Shown piece by piece: positions 1 through 11,900 of a stretch of 64,000 nucleotides of DNA; the first letter of the stretch is position 1, and every line of letters starts with the position of its first letter. Position numbers and translations under genes: made by a program. Origin of the DNA: Dipylidium caninum (taxonomy: Eukaryota > Platyhelminthes > Cestoda > Cyclophyllidea > Dipylidiidae); NCBI GenBank assembly GCA_017562135.1, contig QEYB01000282.1, forward strand, positions 639,501 through 703,500, read 5' to 3'. Under the pieces are notes generated by a model. That model ran no database searches. It was given only the letters and a program-made list of their open reading frames with translations, and was not told the DNA's origin.

Positions 1-1257
1 GCCAGGTTGTAAGGCGTGCAAAGGTGCTAGTTCATGCCCAACAATTTGAAATTCACAATAATTAACTTACTTGAAATATTTGAACCCCATGTATGATCCA
101 TATATGTGGTTCATTTATAGCACTACCCTATAAATTCGAAAACGAGGGAACAGCCATCTTGAAAATTTCGGAAGAAGTTTGACACTTTATTGGCTAATCG
201 CAGTAGGTAGGTATTACTAATCTATGAGCGGTTGTTAACTTACTAGTACGCCATTGTCACAAGTTCAACCTTTTCCGAAATACAAATACGTCTTTTTAAA
301 GATTTATAACAATTAGTTCATATTATGCCCCATCGAGTTAATTAGCCATGTAATAGCGTCCTACCTCTTTATTCAATGTAAGATAGATGTGCATCTGAAA
401 TATTTATACCACAGACATTCCAAAATCCTTGGAGATAGATATTCAGGGGACACTGATTTGACGGCTAATTGGATGTCAACAGATAGAGGGCAGCTGTTGA
501 AATACGGTATTTTTAGATAGCCAATGGTATAGTGGAAACTCTTTCTCGAAATGAAGTGCAAACTATTGAGGTTGAAACTCCAACATATGTATGGTTTAAT
601 AACGAGTACTTTACGTACATTCGAAAGCGCAGTCGAACAATACTTCATACAGTTTAAGGAATTTGGGGATAGATAAGTCACAGAATTTGCTGTTGCAATT
701 TCTGACAACTTCGGCAGAATAATTAAACAATTACCAAGAAAACATGGCCTCCATTAAGTTCATACACTATTGAGTGCAATTTATTCCTGAAATATATGTT
801 TCTATCTCTTGATGCCTACATAACACTTGATGTTCGTGTAGAGATGTTCGTGACTTTGTCATGTAGTTAAGAACAAGAATTATTTATGATTTTCCTCTTG
901 CCGTTGTAACCGACGCCCAAGACATTTAGTACAATTATTCACCGTACTTGAGTTATACATTTACTAGTAAAAAGTAGAGAATGCCAAGGCAGAAAGTACC
1001 AGACTTAGTTGGTTGAAGCACAGTGCACATATACGCATACACGTACGCGCAAACACACACACACATACCCACACACACAAAAACAACCCCAGTGCGCGAT
1101 CACAACTTCAAGGCGATCTCTTTGATTCGTTCCCTATGACCAGCCAACCATTAAGCAGCACCTACGAAACAATTCACTGAGTGTATTTTACTCTAAGCAC
1201 ACTTTCCACATTCACCTCAACTCATTTGCAACACTTGCCTATCTCTTGGCAGGAGCC
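1..1257. other. Upstream region of the plus-strand gene; no gene seen
   Basis: This stretch is AT-rich and its reading frames are short and look random. The only structured element is a CA-rich tract near 1040-1084. The last bases before the downstream start codon are a pyrimidine-rich tract ending in ggcag (about 1235-1252), which looks like a 3' splice acceptor. The region may therefore contain 5' untranslated exon or promoter sequence, but I cannot define either. Confidence 0.5.
1040..1084. repeat. CA-rich microsatellite
   Basis: Interrupted (CA)n tract upstream of the plus-strand gene, visible as runs of cacacaca broken by t and cc. Confidence 0.8.
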
Positions 1258-2520
1258 ATGTCATTACGTAATCCTTCCACGAACGAGACAAAACTCACAG
1301 TTAAATTGACCAAAAGGATACCTATCACTCCCCGGGATGACCTACTTACTCGTAATCTCAATGGAGTCTACGAACAGTGCTTACAACTCCTCAGGACCAA
1401 GAACTACCATGACAAACGATTCACCACCAAGGTGACGTTCATGAAAAATGGTCTCCAACTGAATAAGGGTTCCTGGTGGTTTAATGAGCCAAATGATTCA
1501 TTTGTGCCCTATAAAAACATTCTTCAGTTCTCCTCGTTTTATGGACGTCCAGCTAAAATCCTCTTGCTCATCACCAACGAAGCGAAGAACAAAACTGAGC
1601 TAGTTGTGGTAAAAACCAAGGGACCGAACTATGCAAACCATCTCATGGATGTGTTGAAACGTAACGTGGATCGAGCCCACAACAATTTGGTACAAAATGA
1701 GACGTCACCTGGGAACGGTAAGCCACGGCCGGTAAGCTATCAACCGGGCGTAGGTGACACCAATTCATCGATGGTACGATCCCCCGCCGTCACCTCCCCT
1801 TCTGGGCAACAGAGACGAAGACCTGCTCCACCTCCCCCATCTACTTCTATCGAAAAATCTCCGGACTCAGGTAACCAGCAGATGACAGCGATGCCGCAGC
1901 CAGGTGAAATTCCAAAACGAGTCAAAAAAATCAGTAGTCAGAATAATAATGTGAAGAATGAGTCGCCAAGTCCGAGTAATGGGATATTCGAGGGTAGTTA
2001 TTCAAAAACTTCCTACGATCCGGAGACGAAGGTGGAGACCCTCGACTCAGTCACCTACTACGGTCACCCGACAGATAAACCAGTCAAATCAACGAGTGGC
2101 AATTCGAAACAGAAAAAGTCCAAGTCTCGAACATCGAGAGAACTGAGTACTTTGAGTACCGGAGGCAAAGTGACAAGGGAATTGGATGAAAATAATACAC
2201 CATGGGAGGTAAATATATGCTACATCAAGCACGATCCACTGGTGGGTTGTGTGGAGGATGAGTCTGGACCGATCTACATGTACACAGCGCATCAGCTCCT
2301 ACCCAGAGAAGATAATGATTACAACGACGGGTCGGAGGACTCGGATGGCGAGTCCTGGAGCGAAGACGATGAGAGCGATGACGGTAGCTCGTCAGACAGT
2401 CAGGGCAGCTTGGACGAGAATAGGGAGTTGGAGAGATTCATGATGGTACGAGGTAATAACTACACGAACAATGGGACCAATAGAAGTGGCGACACTAAGA
2501 ATGAGGTCTACGAGTACTAA
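1258..2520 (+). CDS. Uncharacterised flatworm protein with PTB/PH-like N-terminal region and acidic tail
   Basis: A single open exon of 420 codons ending in TAA. I place the start at the ATG at 1258. The frame is open a few codons further upstream, but only from a TTG, and the bases just before 1253 look like a splice acceptor (ctcttggcag), so translation probably starts immediately after a cis- or trans-splice site. Residues about 30-145 are basic and aromatic, with the run FMKNGLQLNKGSWWF and then hydrophobic strands and a helix-like end (HLMDVLKRNV). This layout recalls a PTB/PH-type fold, but that is inference. The middle is Pro/Ser-rich with a possible SH3 ligand (RRRPAPPPPS). The C-terminus is strongly acidic (repeated D/E/S) and ends in EVYEY. 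I do not recognise an orthologue with a known function. It converges on twitchin, whose stop codon is at 8413. Confidence 0.75.
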   Translation: MSLRNPSTNETKLTVKLTKRIPITPRDDLLTRNLNGVYEQCLQLLRTKNYHDKRFTTKVTFMKNGLQLNKGSWWFNEPNDSFVPYKNILQFSSFYGRPAKILLLITNEAKNKTELVVVKTKGPNYANHLMDVLKRNVDRAHNNLVQNETSPGNGKPRPVSYQPGVGDTNSSMVRSPAVTSPSGQQRRRPAPPPPSTSIEKSPDSGNQQMTAMPQPGEIPKRVKKISSQNNNVKNESPSPSNGIFEGSYSKTSYDPETKVETLDSVTYYGHPTDKPVKSTSGNSKQKKSKSRTSRELSTLSTGGKVTRELDENNTPWEVNICYIKHDPLVGCVEDESGPIYMYTAHQLLPREDNDYNDGSEDSDGESWSEDDESDDGSSSDSQGSLDENRELERFMMVRGNNYTNNGTNRSGDTKNEVYEY

Positions 2521-5500
2521 TCATTTCGTTTTTCTTCTTCCTCCTACAACCTTTCTATGAAATGATCCCCTCCCCATTTCATGCCTTTCGCACACGTTAA
2601 CCTAAAATCACACACACATACGGGCTATTTTGACTAGGAATTTATGCCTTTCGATATTATGCCACGTTTATATCTGTAAAAAGGAATGCATCAGAGTAAA
2701 ACAAGTGATTTATTGTCAGTTGTTATCTTATCTAATAGAGTAGGGATTAATCAAATCGAGTGACTCCTACTTATTCCAGTCCTGTCAATCACAAATCCGT
2801 GTACTCGCCTTGAAAGTGACTGACGCTGGTATAAGATTGCCTTTTAGAACAATGGTTAATCATTTCATAACATTTTAAATTTTTAAACGTTCGCCCTCCC
2901 GGTTTCACCATGCCAATACCTGCTTTATGGCTAGACCAGATGCCAGTTCTGATCTGCCTCAAATGAAGTTACCTTCAGCCGCCAGGCGCAATTAACCAGT
3001 CGTCTAAGGGACATTCCATGTCGTGACGCAACTCAGGTAAGTGACAACGCATGGCAATATTTAGAAAAGAGGGTCCCGCTTGTAAAGGCCTCTCTTTTCG
3101 GAGGGTCGGTCACATAAGGCGGCTACTCGTCTGGTACATGTAAGGCATTACGACTAAAACCAACTGCCAGACCACCATGGCATTAGCGATGCGATTGACA
3201 ACTCACGAACACCGAGCCGGTGGAGGGGAGGGGCAGATTGAGAGTGTGGAGACGCACGAGGAGGAATAGAGGGAACAAGTGTTTAAGTGAATTAGTAATG
3301 CGTTGACATCCTCCCATTGAATACGCCAACTTCCGCCGGAGTACAGACCACGTCGACACGGTTAACCCAGTGTGGTGCAATCAAATCCACTTTGATGAAG
3401 GAGATAGTGCCGGCGAGACTCCTAGAAGGTGGCATTCTTCAGCGACGCCATAATTGCAGTGTTGAGAATCCGCTAAACGCCTCACTAAGCATTCAAGGCG
3501 GTTGCCAGGGCCTCCAGTGCGCAGCTCCTGGTGCACTTGCCACCACAAGATGAGGACACATGTTGAAAATTCATGACTGGGTCAAATAACTGTCTGGCTT
3601 CGTGGTATCATCTCACCGCAATTAGCTTGTTTTACGTCGAATTGGCAAAGGAAAGCCTTGGAATTCGGGCGTGGCGCCGCGCTCTTCTCCATCGTCTTCT
3701 TGAGTGCCTATAACACCTCACAGTTGAATATGATGAGACTATTCGATAACATAAAAAGTGATCAAATTATTTCGTTATTTTCATTCCAAGTTAATTTTTG
3801 TGGAATTTGTGAGGACACAGTCCAGTAAACATGGAAATTTGGTTGCTACGGCTAAGAGTGGCCTTAAATTCCGCTTTTCGCGTAAGATATTCTTGTTTGA
3901 GAAAGGAAGAAGGGTGTCAACGCCGACGAGAGAATTAGGGTATCTATTTTAATTCCATCAAAGATTTGAAGGCAAACAGAGTGGCGAGAAAACTAACAAC
4001 ATTTACAATGCTGTTCCAACACTAAAACAGTGTCATAGGTGGTAAAAAAATTTTAAAAAATGGAAATATGAATCTCGGAGATATTAAACGAAAGGGAAAA
4101 CCTCAAGGAGAAGATGATAATATTCCTGAGGCGCCAGATGGATTCAGATACGTCAGGATCGTCTTCTTCGCATGGGGAAAAGTGTTTAGGCAAGGAATTT
4201 CCGTTCTCCATGGTGCAAAATCTGTGCGTCTCTTTTGTCACGGTATGGAATCCTTCTGGTTTAGCGACGAGTTGGACGCCATACAACAATCCTGCCCAAA
4301 AAAATTATGGCTTTCCTCCAAAAGAAGCACCTCTTCCGACAACTGAACTATCACTAACAATGAGGAAGGCGCCTGTCTGCGGGTGGTGGAGTTTTTTCAG
4401 GAATTATAAACTCAGAATAACTTAAATGTGGTCAAATTGTGACAGCAACAATATAGTGTGAACACCTCGAGGAAATAAATCTACAATTCTTAAGAAAGTG
4501 ATATGTTCTGGTGAACTATAAAAAAACAAATTCTTCAACACGATAACACGAGGTCTTGTGTGGTAAAAAGAACAAAGAAAAAATTAGGAAATTTGGATTT
4601 GAATTTCACATTTTCACCTTATTTACCGGTTCTCGAGCCATCGTATTACAGTCTTTTCAGATCGTTAAGGTGTACAATGAGAGGATAAAAACTTTAAAAT
4701 GAATGAAGAAGTGAAAACACACTCCAAAATGGTTTCTATGCAAAGATGAATTTTATAAAAAAAAAGGGGGGGGCGAAAAACTGCTTGTATGGCCGTAAAA
4801 AGTGGTACAAGTGGTATAAATTCTTATGCTAACTCAAATTCAGAACTCATTTAATAAATAAAGGTTGCTTGCCAACCAAAAGCACTTTGACTCCTTTGAA
4901 CTGCATCTAACAATAAGAATGGGCTTTTAGCGTCACATATGTGCGACGTGGCGCATTCTTCTGCCCTTGCGAAACGGTGTGACATGAGATGGCAACAAAC
5001 GTGGGGTCACCGTTTGCGAGACAGTCTGACTGGTTCAATGGCGCCATCAAAGGCTCTCTGAACCAGCGCTTCTTTCATGTTACGATTGTCTTTGAACTTC
5101 TCCGGAGTTTGGCTGTGACCCTTTACCTCAATCACATCATTTACGGGATCTAGCGTTGTCGCGTTACCAACTTTCCACATCGTTAGAGCCTAAATTAAGA
5201 GATAAATACCTTAAAACATATTTACAAAGTGAAAACGCACTTAGAAAAGTATTTCATTGTAAAATGGAAGTAGTTTTAGAAAAAAGGACCCGAACCACTG
5301 TCATTGGATGTTAAAAAATGATGAAAATTAGGTTATTAATTAAAAATTTTGTATCTTTTAATGTATGGATGTCTCTGTCAACAAAGAAATTTTCGTTATT
5401 TTTCGGTTTGTCTACTAATAAATATGGGCTCCTAGCGTCACGTATGTGTGACATTACAACCTCTTCGCCATTGCGTCAATATGCACTATTTGATGGCTAC

Positions 5501-7100
5501 GAGGGTGAGAATAGGGTCTTTTATGGAGTTCGATAGGCCCTCTGTTGCCCACCAAAGACGCTCTAAAACAGTTCTCCCCTAACGTCACGTCTGTCCTTGG
5601 ACTACCCCACTACGATTGGGCAACCACTCGGAGAGTCGCTTCCCCATCTCTCCAGGCTGTCGTCTACGCCATCCCCTCTAACTTCTATAACTTGGAGCAC
5701 TGGGACTCGCGATACTGCAGCTGATATACTGACCACTAGTGTCTCTTAATGACTTCAAGTCCCTACGACAATGGCATGGCGACCCAGGGAATACTTCGCC
5801 CCACCTCCTCATCGCCACGTAGTCTGCGATAGGCGACTCGGTGAATGGCTTAAATGTTGCTTCAGCACAGCAACCACAAAAACTGAGAGCTCGCAGAACG
5901 GGAGGGAGGATCTGCCTTACACACTACCGTCTCCCGTTGAGTGGATTCGCTCGCCCTCCCGAACATTCGCCTTGCAATTCCGTGTCAGCATTCACTCTTC
6001 TCGGTCTAGTTCACTTCATCCAGGAGAAATGTAGAATAGTGGCATTGGGGTGTAGACCTCGTGTTCTAATTGAAATCCTCACGTTAAGTAGACTACCTGC
6101 TGTAAGTCACGCGGTAGATGAGGAATGAAGTGTTTCTTAAAGCTTCACCTCCTATTCCACGTCCCTCAATTGGTTTCTCTCTCGACCTATTAGGTTACAC
6201 CAGGCTGAAATTAATTATGGTAATTCAAAGGGAAAATTTTTCCGACAGACGGCTCCCCCTCGCCCCTTTTAACCCTCTGAACACCCATTGGCTGTGGGTA
6301 AACGCTTTTTAAGGCCTCAAGGGCACTTCATTTAAATGTGCGCGTATAACAACGAGGTTAATTAGCATTTCAAATTTATGCGTTTTCAAATGGGGAAAGG
6401 AAAAAACTTTGCCATCTACTTGCCGGTGTAACATTTCGCAGGGAAAGACATTATGGCCACCGTCGACCTAGTTGGAGAAGTTAGCAGGGAATCTACGAGA
6501 TGCTCACTGGTAGAGGCAGACTTACGCACGAAGGAGAGGATTTTCGCCCTCAGGTGAATAGAAGAGGCGGAGGGAGCGCCTTCCACCGCTTGACAAGGCA
6601 ACAACATCAGCGTTTCTTTAATTTATTTGATCGCTCGTTCGCACACACACACAAAGGCAGGTGTTAAGGGACAGAAGGAGGAGAGGAAGACCAAGAAGTC
6701 GCCTAATGTGATTCACAAATGCACGTGCCTGCTTACACACCAAGCAGTGGTGTAGAGCGCACACGGAGCTGGTGAGCAAGCATTCGAGGTCTTTCAAGTC
6801 GCATAGAAGTCGGTTAGACGATGGTGCATTTCGAAATCGCCAGCCCTTTTCTTCTTCCTGTCCCCAACCCCCCCCCTCGCCCCCAGTAAGTAGTCAAAGT
6901 GCAGGGGGACACCTCTCTTTCATTTGAATCGAATCCCCGTGGGACTGATCAACACTCGGCAGTTCTTTAACCCCGTCCACGACAATGGAGCTGTTCAAGC
7001 ACCAGGTGAAGGAGAACACGGAGCACTTTAGGGTTTAGAAAACAGCAAATAAGATGCTCTTGAAGGAAACAAGCGGTACATAACGGGGACTGGAAAGAAT
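2521..7100. other. Intergenic region between two convergent genes
   Basis: I see no convincing gene. Reading frames of 60-100 codons occur on both strands but lack splice signals or a recognisable domain. Two related segments begin at about 4919 and 5427: each starts with atgggct, continues with tagcgtcac and tatgtg, and then has a gcgtc/gcgaa-type end. This suggests an old dispersed repeat. A run of A followed by eight G lies at 4757-4775. Some of the 5.5-6.3 kb part may be decayed mobile sequence, but no diagnostic motif is left. Confidence 0.5.
4919..5490 (+). repeat. Pair of degenerate direct repeats
   Basis: The units at about 4919-4980 and 5427-5485 share the pattern atgggct..tagcgtcac.tatgtg.gac followed by ttct/tctt, gcc and ttgcg. 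Both are preceded by an AT-rich stretch containing aataa. They are too diverged to classify. Confidence 0.45.
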
Positions 7101-8412
7101 CATAAGCGGAACAACTTTATTTTAACGCAGTAGCGAGTGTGGGGCTGAGGCTGGGGAGCGGAGAGGGGAAGCAAAACAAGAAAGGGTAGAGGGAGAACCA
7201 AGTTGGAAGGGGGCGAGAGGAGGGCAGGTCAGGTCAGACCAGGCGAGAGGAGGTTGGCTTCGGGGCTCTGAAGGAGAACGTGGAGGCGTGGCGGCGGAAA
7301 AGGGGTGAGGGGCGCGAGGCGTTCACTGAGGTTGCAGGGCACATCTGGCAATGAAAGGCATAACATGATCCGCTTCGCTTCCCACACCTCGACAGGTTGG
7401 AAGATCTCCACAGGCGTGGGCATAAATAAATAGGTTGGCCAACATCCTCATTGTACTCTGTATAATATGTATATATTCTTGTCAGAAAGGGGGAAAGAAA
7501 GGGCTAGGAGGGGGGAGGGGGAGCGCCAAGAAGGGCCGCTACGTGGCTGGATTAACTGGGAGCTTTCACGAAAGGACAGAAGGGACGGGAGGAATAGTCT
7601 CTTCAAAAGCGCAACTTGTAACGAAGAACTCGGGCCGAGTTAACGAAAGGGGAGGAGGAGAGCGAGAGCAAGAGTGAGGAAAATTGAGAGAGAAATAATT
7701 AACAGGGCGAGTGTATGATAGGCATAAATATGAATGAGCAAAAATGGCGCGTCGAGACGCATCAGCGCAGCTGATTAGCGTGTCCAGCACCATTTAACAG
7801 TGGCCGCAGAATGAAGGAGAGGGAGACGAGGAAGAGGAGGAGGAGGAGGTGGAAAAGAAGGGGTAAGTACACGTAAGAAGTTTGCGAAAAAGCCCTACGA
7901 ATACCATCGAAACGACCCATTGACAAAAGCGACGATTGGTGGGTTTGGTACAGAGCTACATCCATGTCCTCTGCGATCGGACAAGCGTTTTCTCTTCCGG
8001 TGGAAGTGAGTCTGTAAAAGACGCCAGTCCCGGTCACTCATTTGCACAAAGTCAGATTGCGGTAGTCCTCTCGCTCAGGGATAGGGGAGAAAAGGGGAGA
8101 AGGGGGGCCGAGTAGAGTAGATTAGAGTCGAGTTGAGTCGAGGCAAGGCAAGGCAAGGCGAGGCGAGGCGAGGCGGGATGTAAAGAATTGCTTACCGAAG
8201 GAGACTCAGTCCCTGTGACATAAGTGACAACACTACCTAAACTAAGATGTGCTGCTCAGGATAGAGTCACATGCATGCTCTTTGACTTGAAAATCCACGT
8301 GAATATTCTACGGTGACAGATGAAGGCCTGTGGTGGGAAAGCGAGGATACGCGGCGAGAGGGCGGGAGGAGGGAGGGAGAGAGGGAGAAAGAGCGTTGAC
8401 AGGCACCTACCC
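7100..8412 (-). other. Probable twitchin 3' untranslated region
   Basis: This is the sequence just downstream of the twitchin stop codon. A canonical AATAAA signal on the minus strand lies at 7117-7122 (tttatt on plus), and another is at 6622-6627. The interval is purine/pyrimidine skewed and contains simple repeats. The length of the 3' UTR is a guess based only on these signals. Confidence 0.35.
8110..8176. repeat. Short tandem repeat based on AGGCA/AGGCG
   Basis: A run of gagt/agag units grades into repeated aggca and then aggcg pentamers just downstream of the twitchin stop codon, in the likely 3' UTR. Confidence 0.75.
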
Positions 8413-8904
8413 CTAGGCTGATTTGACAGTCGGCTTGACCTGAATGTCTATCCACCACTCGCAGTGTTCACCATCGGCGTTCTGAGCGATTATGGCGTAT
8501 TTTCCGCTATCCGCTGGGATTAACTCCCCCCCGGCTAGGAGGATTTTAGCCGAGAGGCCGTCCTCGGAGATGGTGTACTGTGCCTCCTCCATCTCCAATT
8601 CGTTCTGACACAACATCACTACAAAGACATATTAATAAATCACGATCATGACATCCAAATTGTCAATAGACGGTCTTCCCCCGGCGATTAAGTTTTCGGT
8701 TAAAATGAAATTAAACACCAGGTCATCTTGTGGAGGGAACACAGCCGGGGGGGGGTGGGCAGAGAGGGCGGCGAGGAGGGAGATACTCACAGGTGGTGAC
8801 AGGACTGCTAAACGAGCAGTTCAATTCAATTGGACTGTCCGCAGTGGTCATTACGGACTTGGGAAAGGTGAGGAATTGTGGGCCAGGAAGAGGATTTTGA
8901 GGAT
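8413..8904 (-). CDS. Twitchin C-terminal Ig27 and stop
   Basis: Exon 8791-8904 ([20 protein letters not shown]) and final exon 8413-8618 ([20 protein letters not shown] and then [11 protein letters not shown], stop TAG). The F-strand Cys is replaced by Ile in KYAIIA, so the disulfide pattern is not canonical. Only a few residues follow the last Ig. Confidence 0.92.
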
Positions 8905-11900
8905 CTAAAAACACGAAAAAAATCATTCGCTTGTCATTTGTCATAGTGAGCCAATGGGAAGTTGATTAGACAGTCAGCGTGAAGGTTGACAAAGTCCTAC
9001 CTCTGACAGACAAGTATCCAACTGTCGTCACGCGTCCATCGGTATTGACAGCGTAGCAGACGTAGACACCAGAGTCCTCAACTTCAACATCTCTGATGGT
9101 GAGGATGACCTCATTGCCCGCCATACTGATGTCATACTTGTCACCCGGTGCCAGTGCCTTCCCGTTGAAGGACCAGCCGACTCCGGTGGCATTCTTGATC
9201 TCACAGCTAAATGTCACCACACCCACAGCCACATCAACGATTTGACCTTGCATTTGACGCAACAGCACTGGCACCTGTGGTGAGTAGTCAGAGTGAATGG
9301 TGGTGGCGTCGCCATTCACCTCGGCAGTCTCGTTGGCAGTGACAAGTGCGTCAGACTCCTCCATGGGTTCGCCGTTTTCAAGAGCCCCTCTGAAGGAGGG
9401 CGCCTCCTCAATGACTTCGAGGGATTCAGTATAGACGGCATCATTCAGTGGTGGCAAGAAATTGGAGTCTTCCCGTATTGACTTCATTTTCCCTGGTAAG
9501 GAATGATTGGCCGTTAGGGAACTTCAGTTTACTCAGGACAAGCACCTCCGATTGGGTCAAGTCTACCGAAAAGTATGTTCAATTTTTGGGATAAAACAAT
9601 ATACAAATTTTAGTCCTCAGTACGCTTTTTAAAGTAATGTAATTGGCATTATTATTCACAACACCTGGGCAGATTAAATACAATTTGGGTGCCGTTTTCT
9701 TCACAAATTACACCACCTTCTAATGCTACAAAGTGAATCAGTGCTCCTTTGATATCCTCTCAATTTTTCAGATTTTTGCCCTTCTAAAAATTTTGTACGA
9801 GCAAGAACAAGTGATGCCCAGAGGCTGCCGCGTTCGGGAAGTAAGGTGGATGCGACAATACTTCCCAGAATTTCCTAGTTTCGTAATTTTTGACGAATCC
9901 TCAAAGCAGCATGTGGCCTGGCATCATCACCATGCAGTCTGGCGTCCTTCCGTCCTCTCCAACATCGCCGCACTCCTTCCCTCCACTGCTGCCCTTCACT
10001 CACCCACTTGCTGCCAACGCTTCGCCAATTTCAGCTTTTTGTCCGGTTTTAAAGGTTCATGATGCGTTGGTCCATTAATTTCCGACCACACACACCACAA
10101 CATTCGCCTCTTCAGTGTCAGCTTTGCTTTGGAGGTGGAAAGACTACGTTCGCCGAACTCGCCAAATGCCCCTGTCCTTACGATTTTTGACCAGGCAGTC
10201 CAACAACCTTCATCACCGCTCATCATCAACCGCTGACAGGAGGCCTCGATTCTCTTCGGGGTAAGCATGCAATGATGTGCATACGACGACTCGATCATCC
10301 AAATTCTCCTTAGTCCATGCATTTGGCACCCGTCTTGAATACTTCCACATCAATCCTTTCTCCCAAAGACGGTCCGAAATGGTTTGCTGAACTGGATTAA
10401 GCCTTTCTGCGATCTTCCATGTTGTCAGAACAGGATCCTCCTCTGACATGGTCTCGACAACATCGTTGTCGATCAAAGATGGTCGTCCAGAACATGACTT
10501 CCCAAAAGGATGGAAACCGCCTTTTTCAAATTCTTCGAACCATCGTCTGCATGTCCCATCAGAAAGCATACCTTCACCGAACACATTCAATCAATTTCTA
10601 CACGCTCCGGTAGCATTTCTTCCACGTTGCAAATCGTATAAATACAGAGGCGTTAATGAACTTCATCAGTAACCGGGAGCACTCTGTAGCTCCACACCCA
10701 AAACCAACGTGAATCAGCGATAAAAAAATAGAAAGCAGAACAAGCGCCACATAAACATATGCTAGGCGACTTATAACTTCGGCATTCCATTCCGTCCACC
10801 TGCCTCAAGGCAAGAAATGGCAGCAACTTACGTTGAACATCAACCAGCGTTCTGGTTCTGGCCGAACCTGCCGAGTTGAAGGCTTTGCACTCGTAACTGC
10901 CGGCATCATCGTAGCTGAGATCGTCAATTCGGAGGGTGCTTCGACAGCCATCACTCGACGTTCTGATACTCACGTGACCATCGGAACTCGCCTCCTGCGG
11001 AATTCCCAAGGTAACGAGAATGTAAGTAAGCATGAAGTCGTCTCACAACGTCGACTGACCTCGACAGGCGTTACATTTACCAGACCAGCTTTTAATGGCG
11101 ACATGAGTATTTTCTGACGAAAATGCTTGACTCTGCACCCTACTTTCTTCTTCCTCTCTTTCTCACTCTCGTCTAGAAGGCTTATGACACAAACGCAACG
11201 TCATCGTGTTACTAAGTGAAGGAGAACCCAAGCGCATGCGCCGGCATCGTGCCTCTATCATCGTGTGGTGACGTCCACCAGTCACATGTTTGAGTAAACT
11301 CACAACTGTCATGAATCAGAGAGTGGGAGGAAGTCTATCACACCCTCCACTCTCAACTCGCCCCCATGCCAATGTCAAAGGGCCGCACCTTACATTCTAC
11401 GCATCGACTGCCAGTCGCCGTAACCATTTCAGACCGACGTCTCTTCACCGGAGACGAGGACGATGCTCGTCCTCTGCAAATGACGCACCCTCATCTATTC
11501 ATGAAGCACTTTTTTGACAGAACCTGTTCGAGGCACTACGTAACGGGGCAGGCAGAAGAATGCAATATATCCAGGCCTGGCTGACGTCAATTTGGTTGTG
11601 GGACAGGAGGAAAGGCTCTGCCAGAACTCTCTGCCACGACTTCGATCACGTTAAACTGTTGGGTCTAGAAAAGGCAGCCTTCATAGCCCCCAGTCGGTAC
11701 GATTTGATACCGAAGTCTGCCGATCTGGTCGAAGTGACGGAGAAAGAGAGTTGCATTTGCCCAAGACATGGAGACTTTTGAATGCTTTAAACTACCTATT
11801 GACGCTTGGATTCGTGTTTTGCCTCTCAGGAAGACACACACACACACAGAGTCGCTCAAAGTGCGCATTTCCGCGGCATTCAAGTACGCCTGAGGGCATC

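Noticed and set aside
5771..6128. Overlapping plus-strand frames of 87 and 95 codons as a gene
   Set aside because: No recognisable domain, splice signal or codon bias; possibly decayed repeat.
10213..10613. Host gene on the minus strand near 10.3 kb
   Set aside because: It is part of a mariner transposase with several frame changes and a near-identical copy at 27.4 kb.
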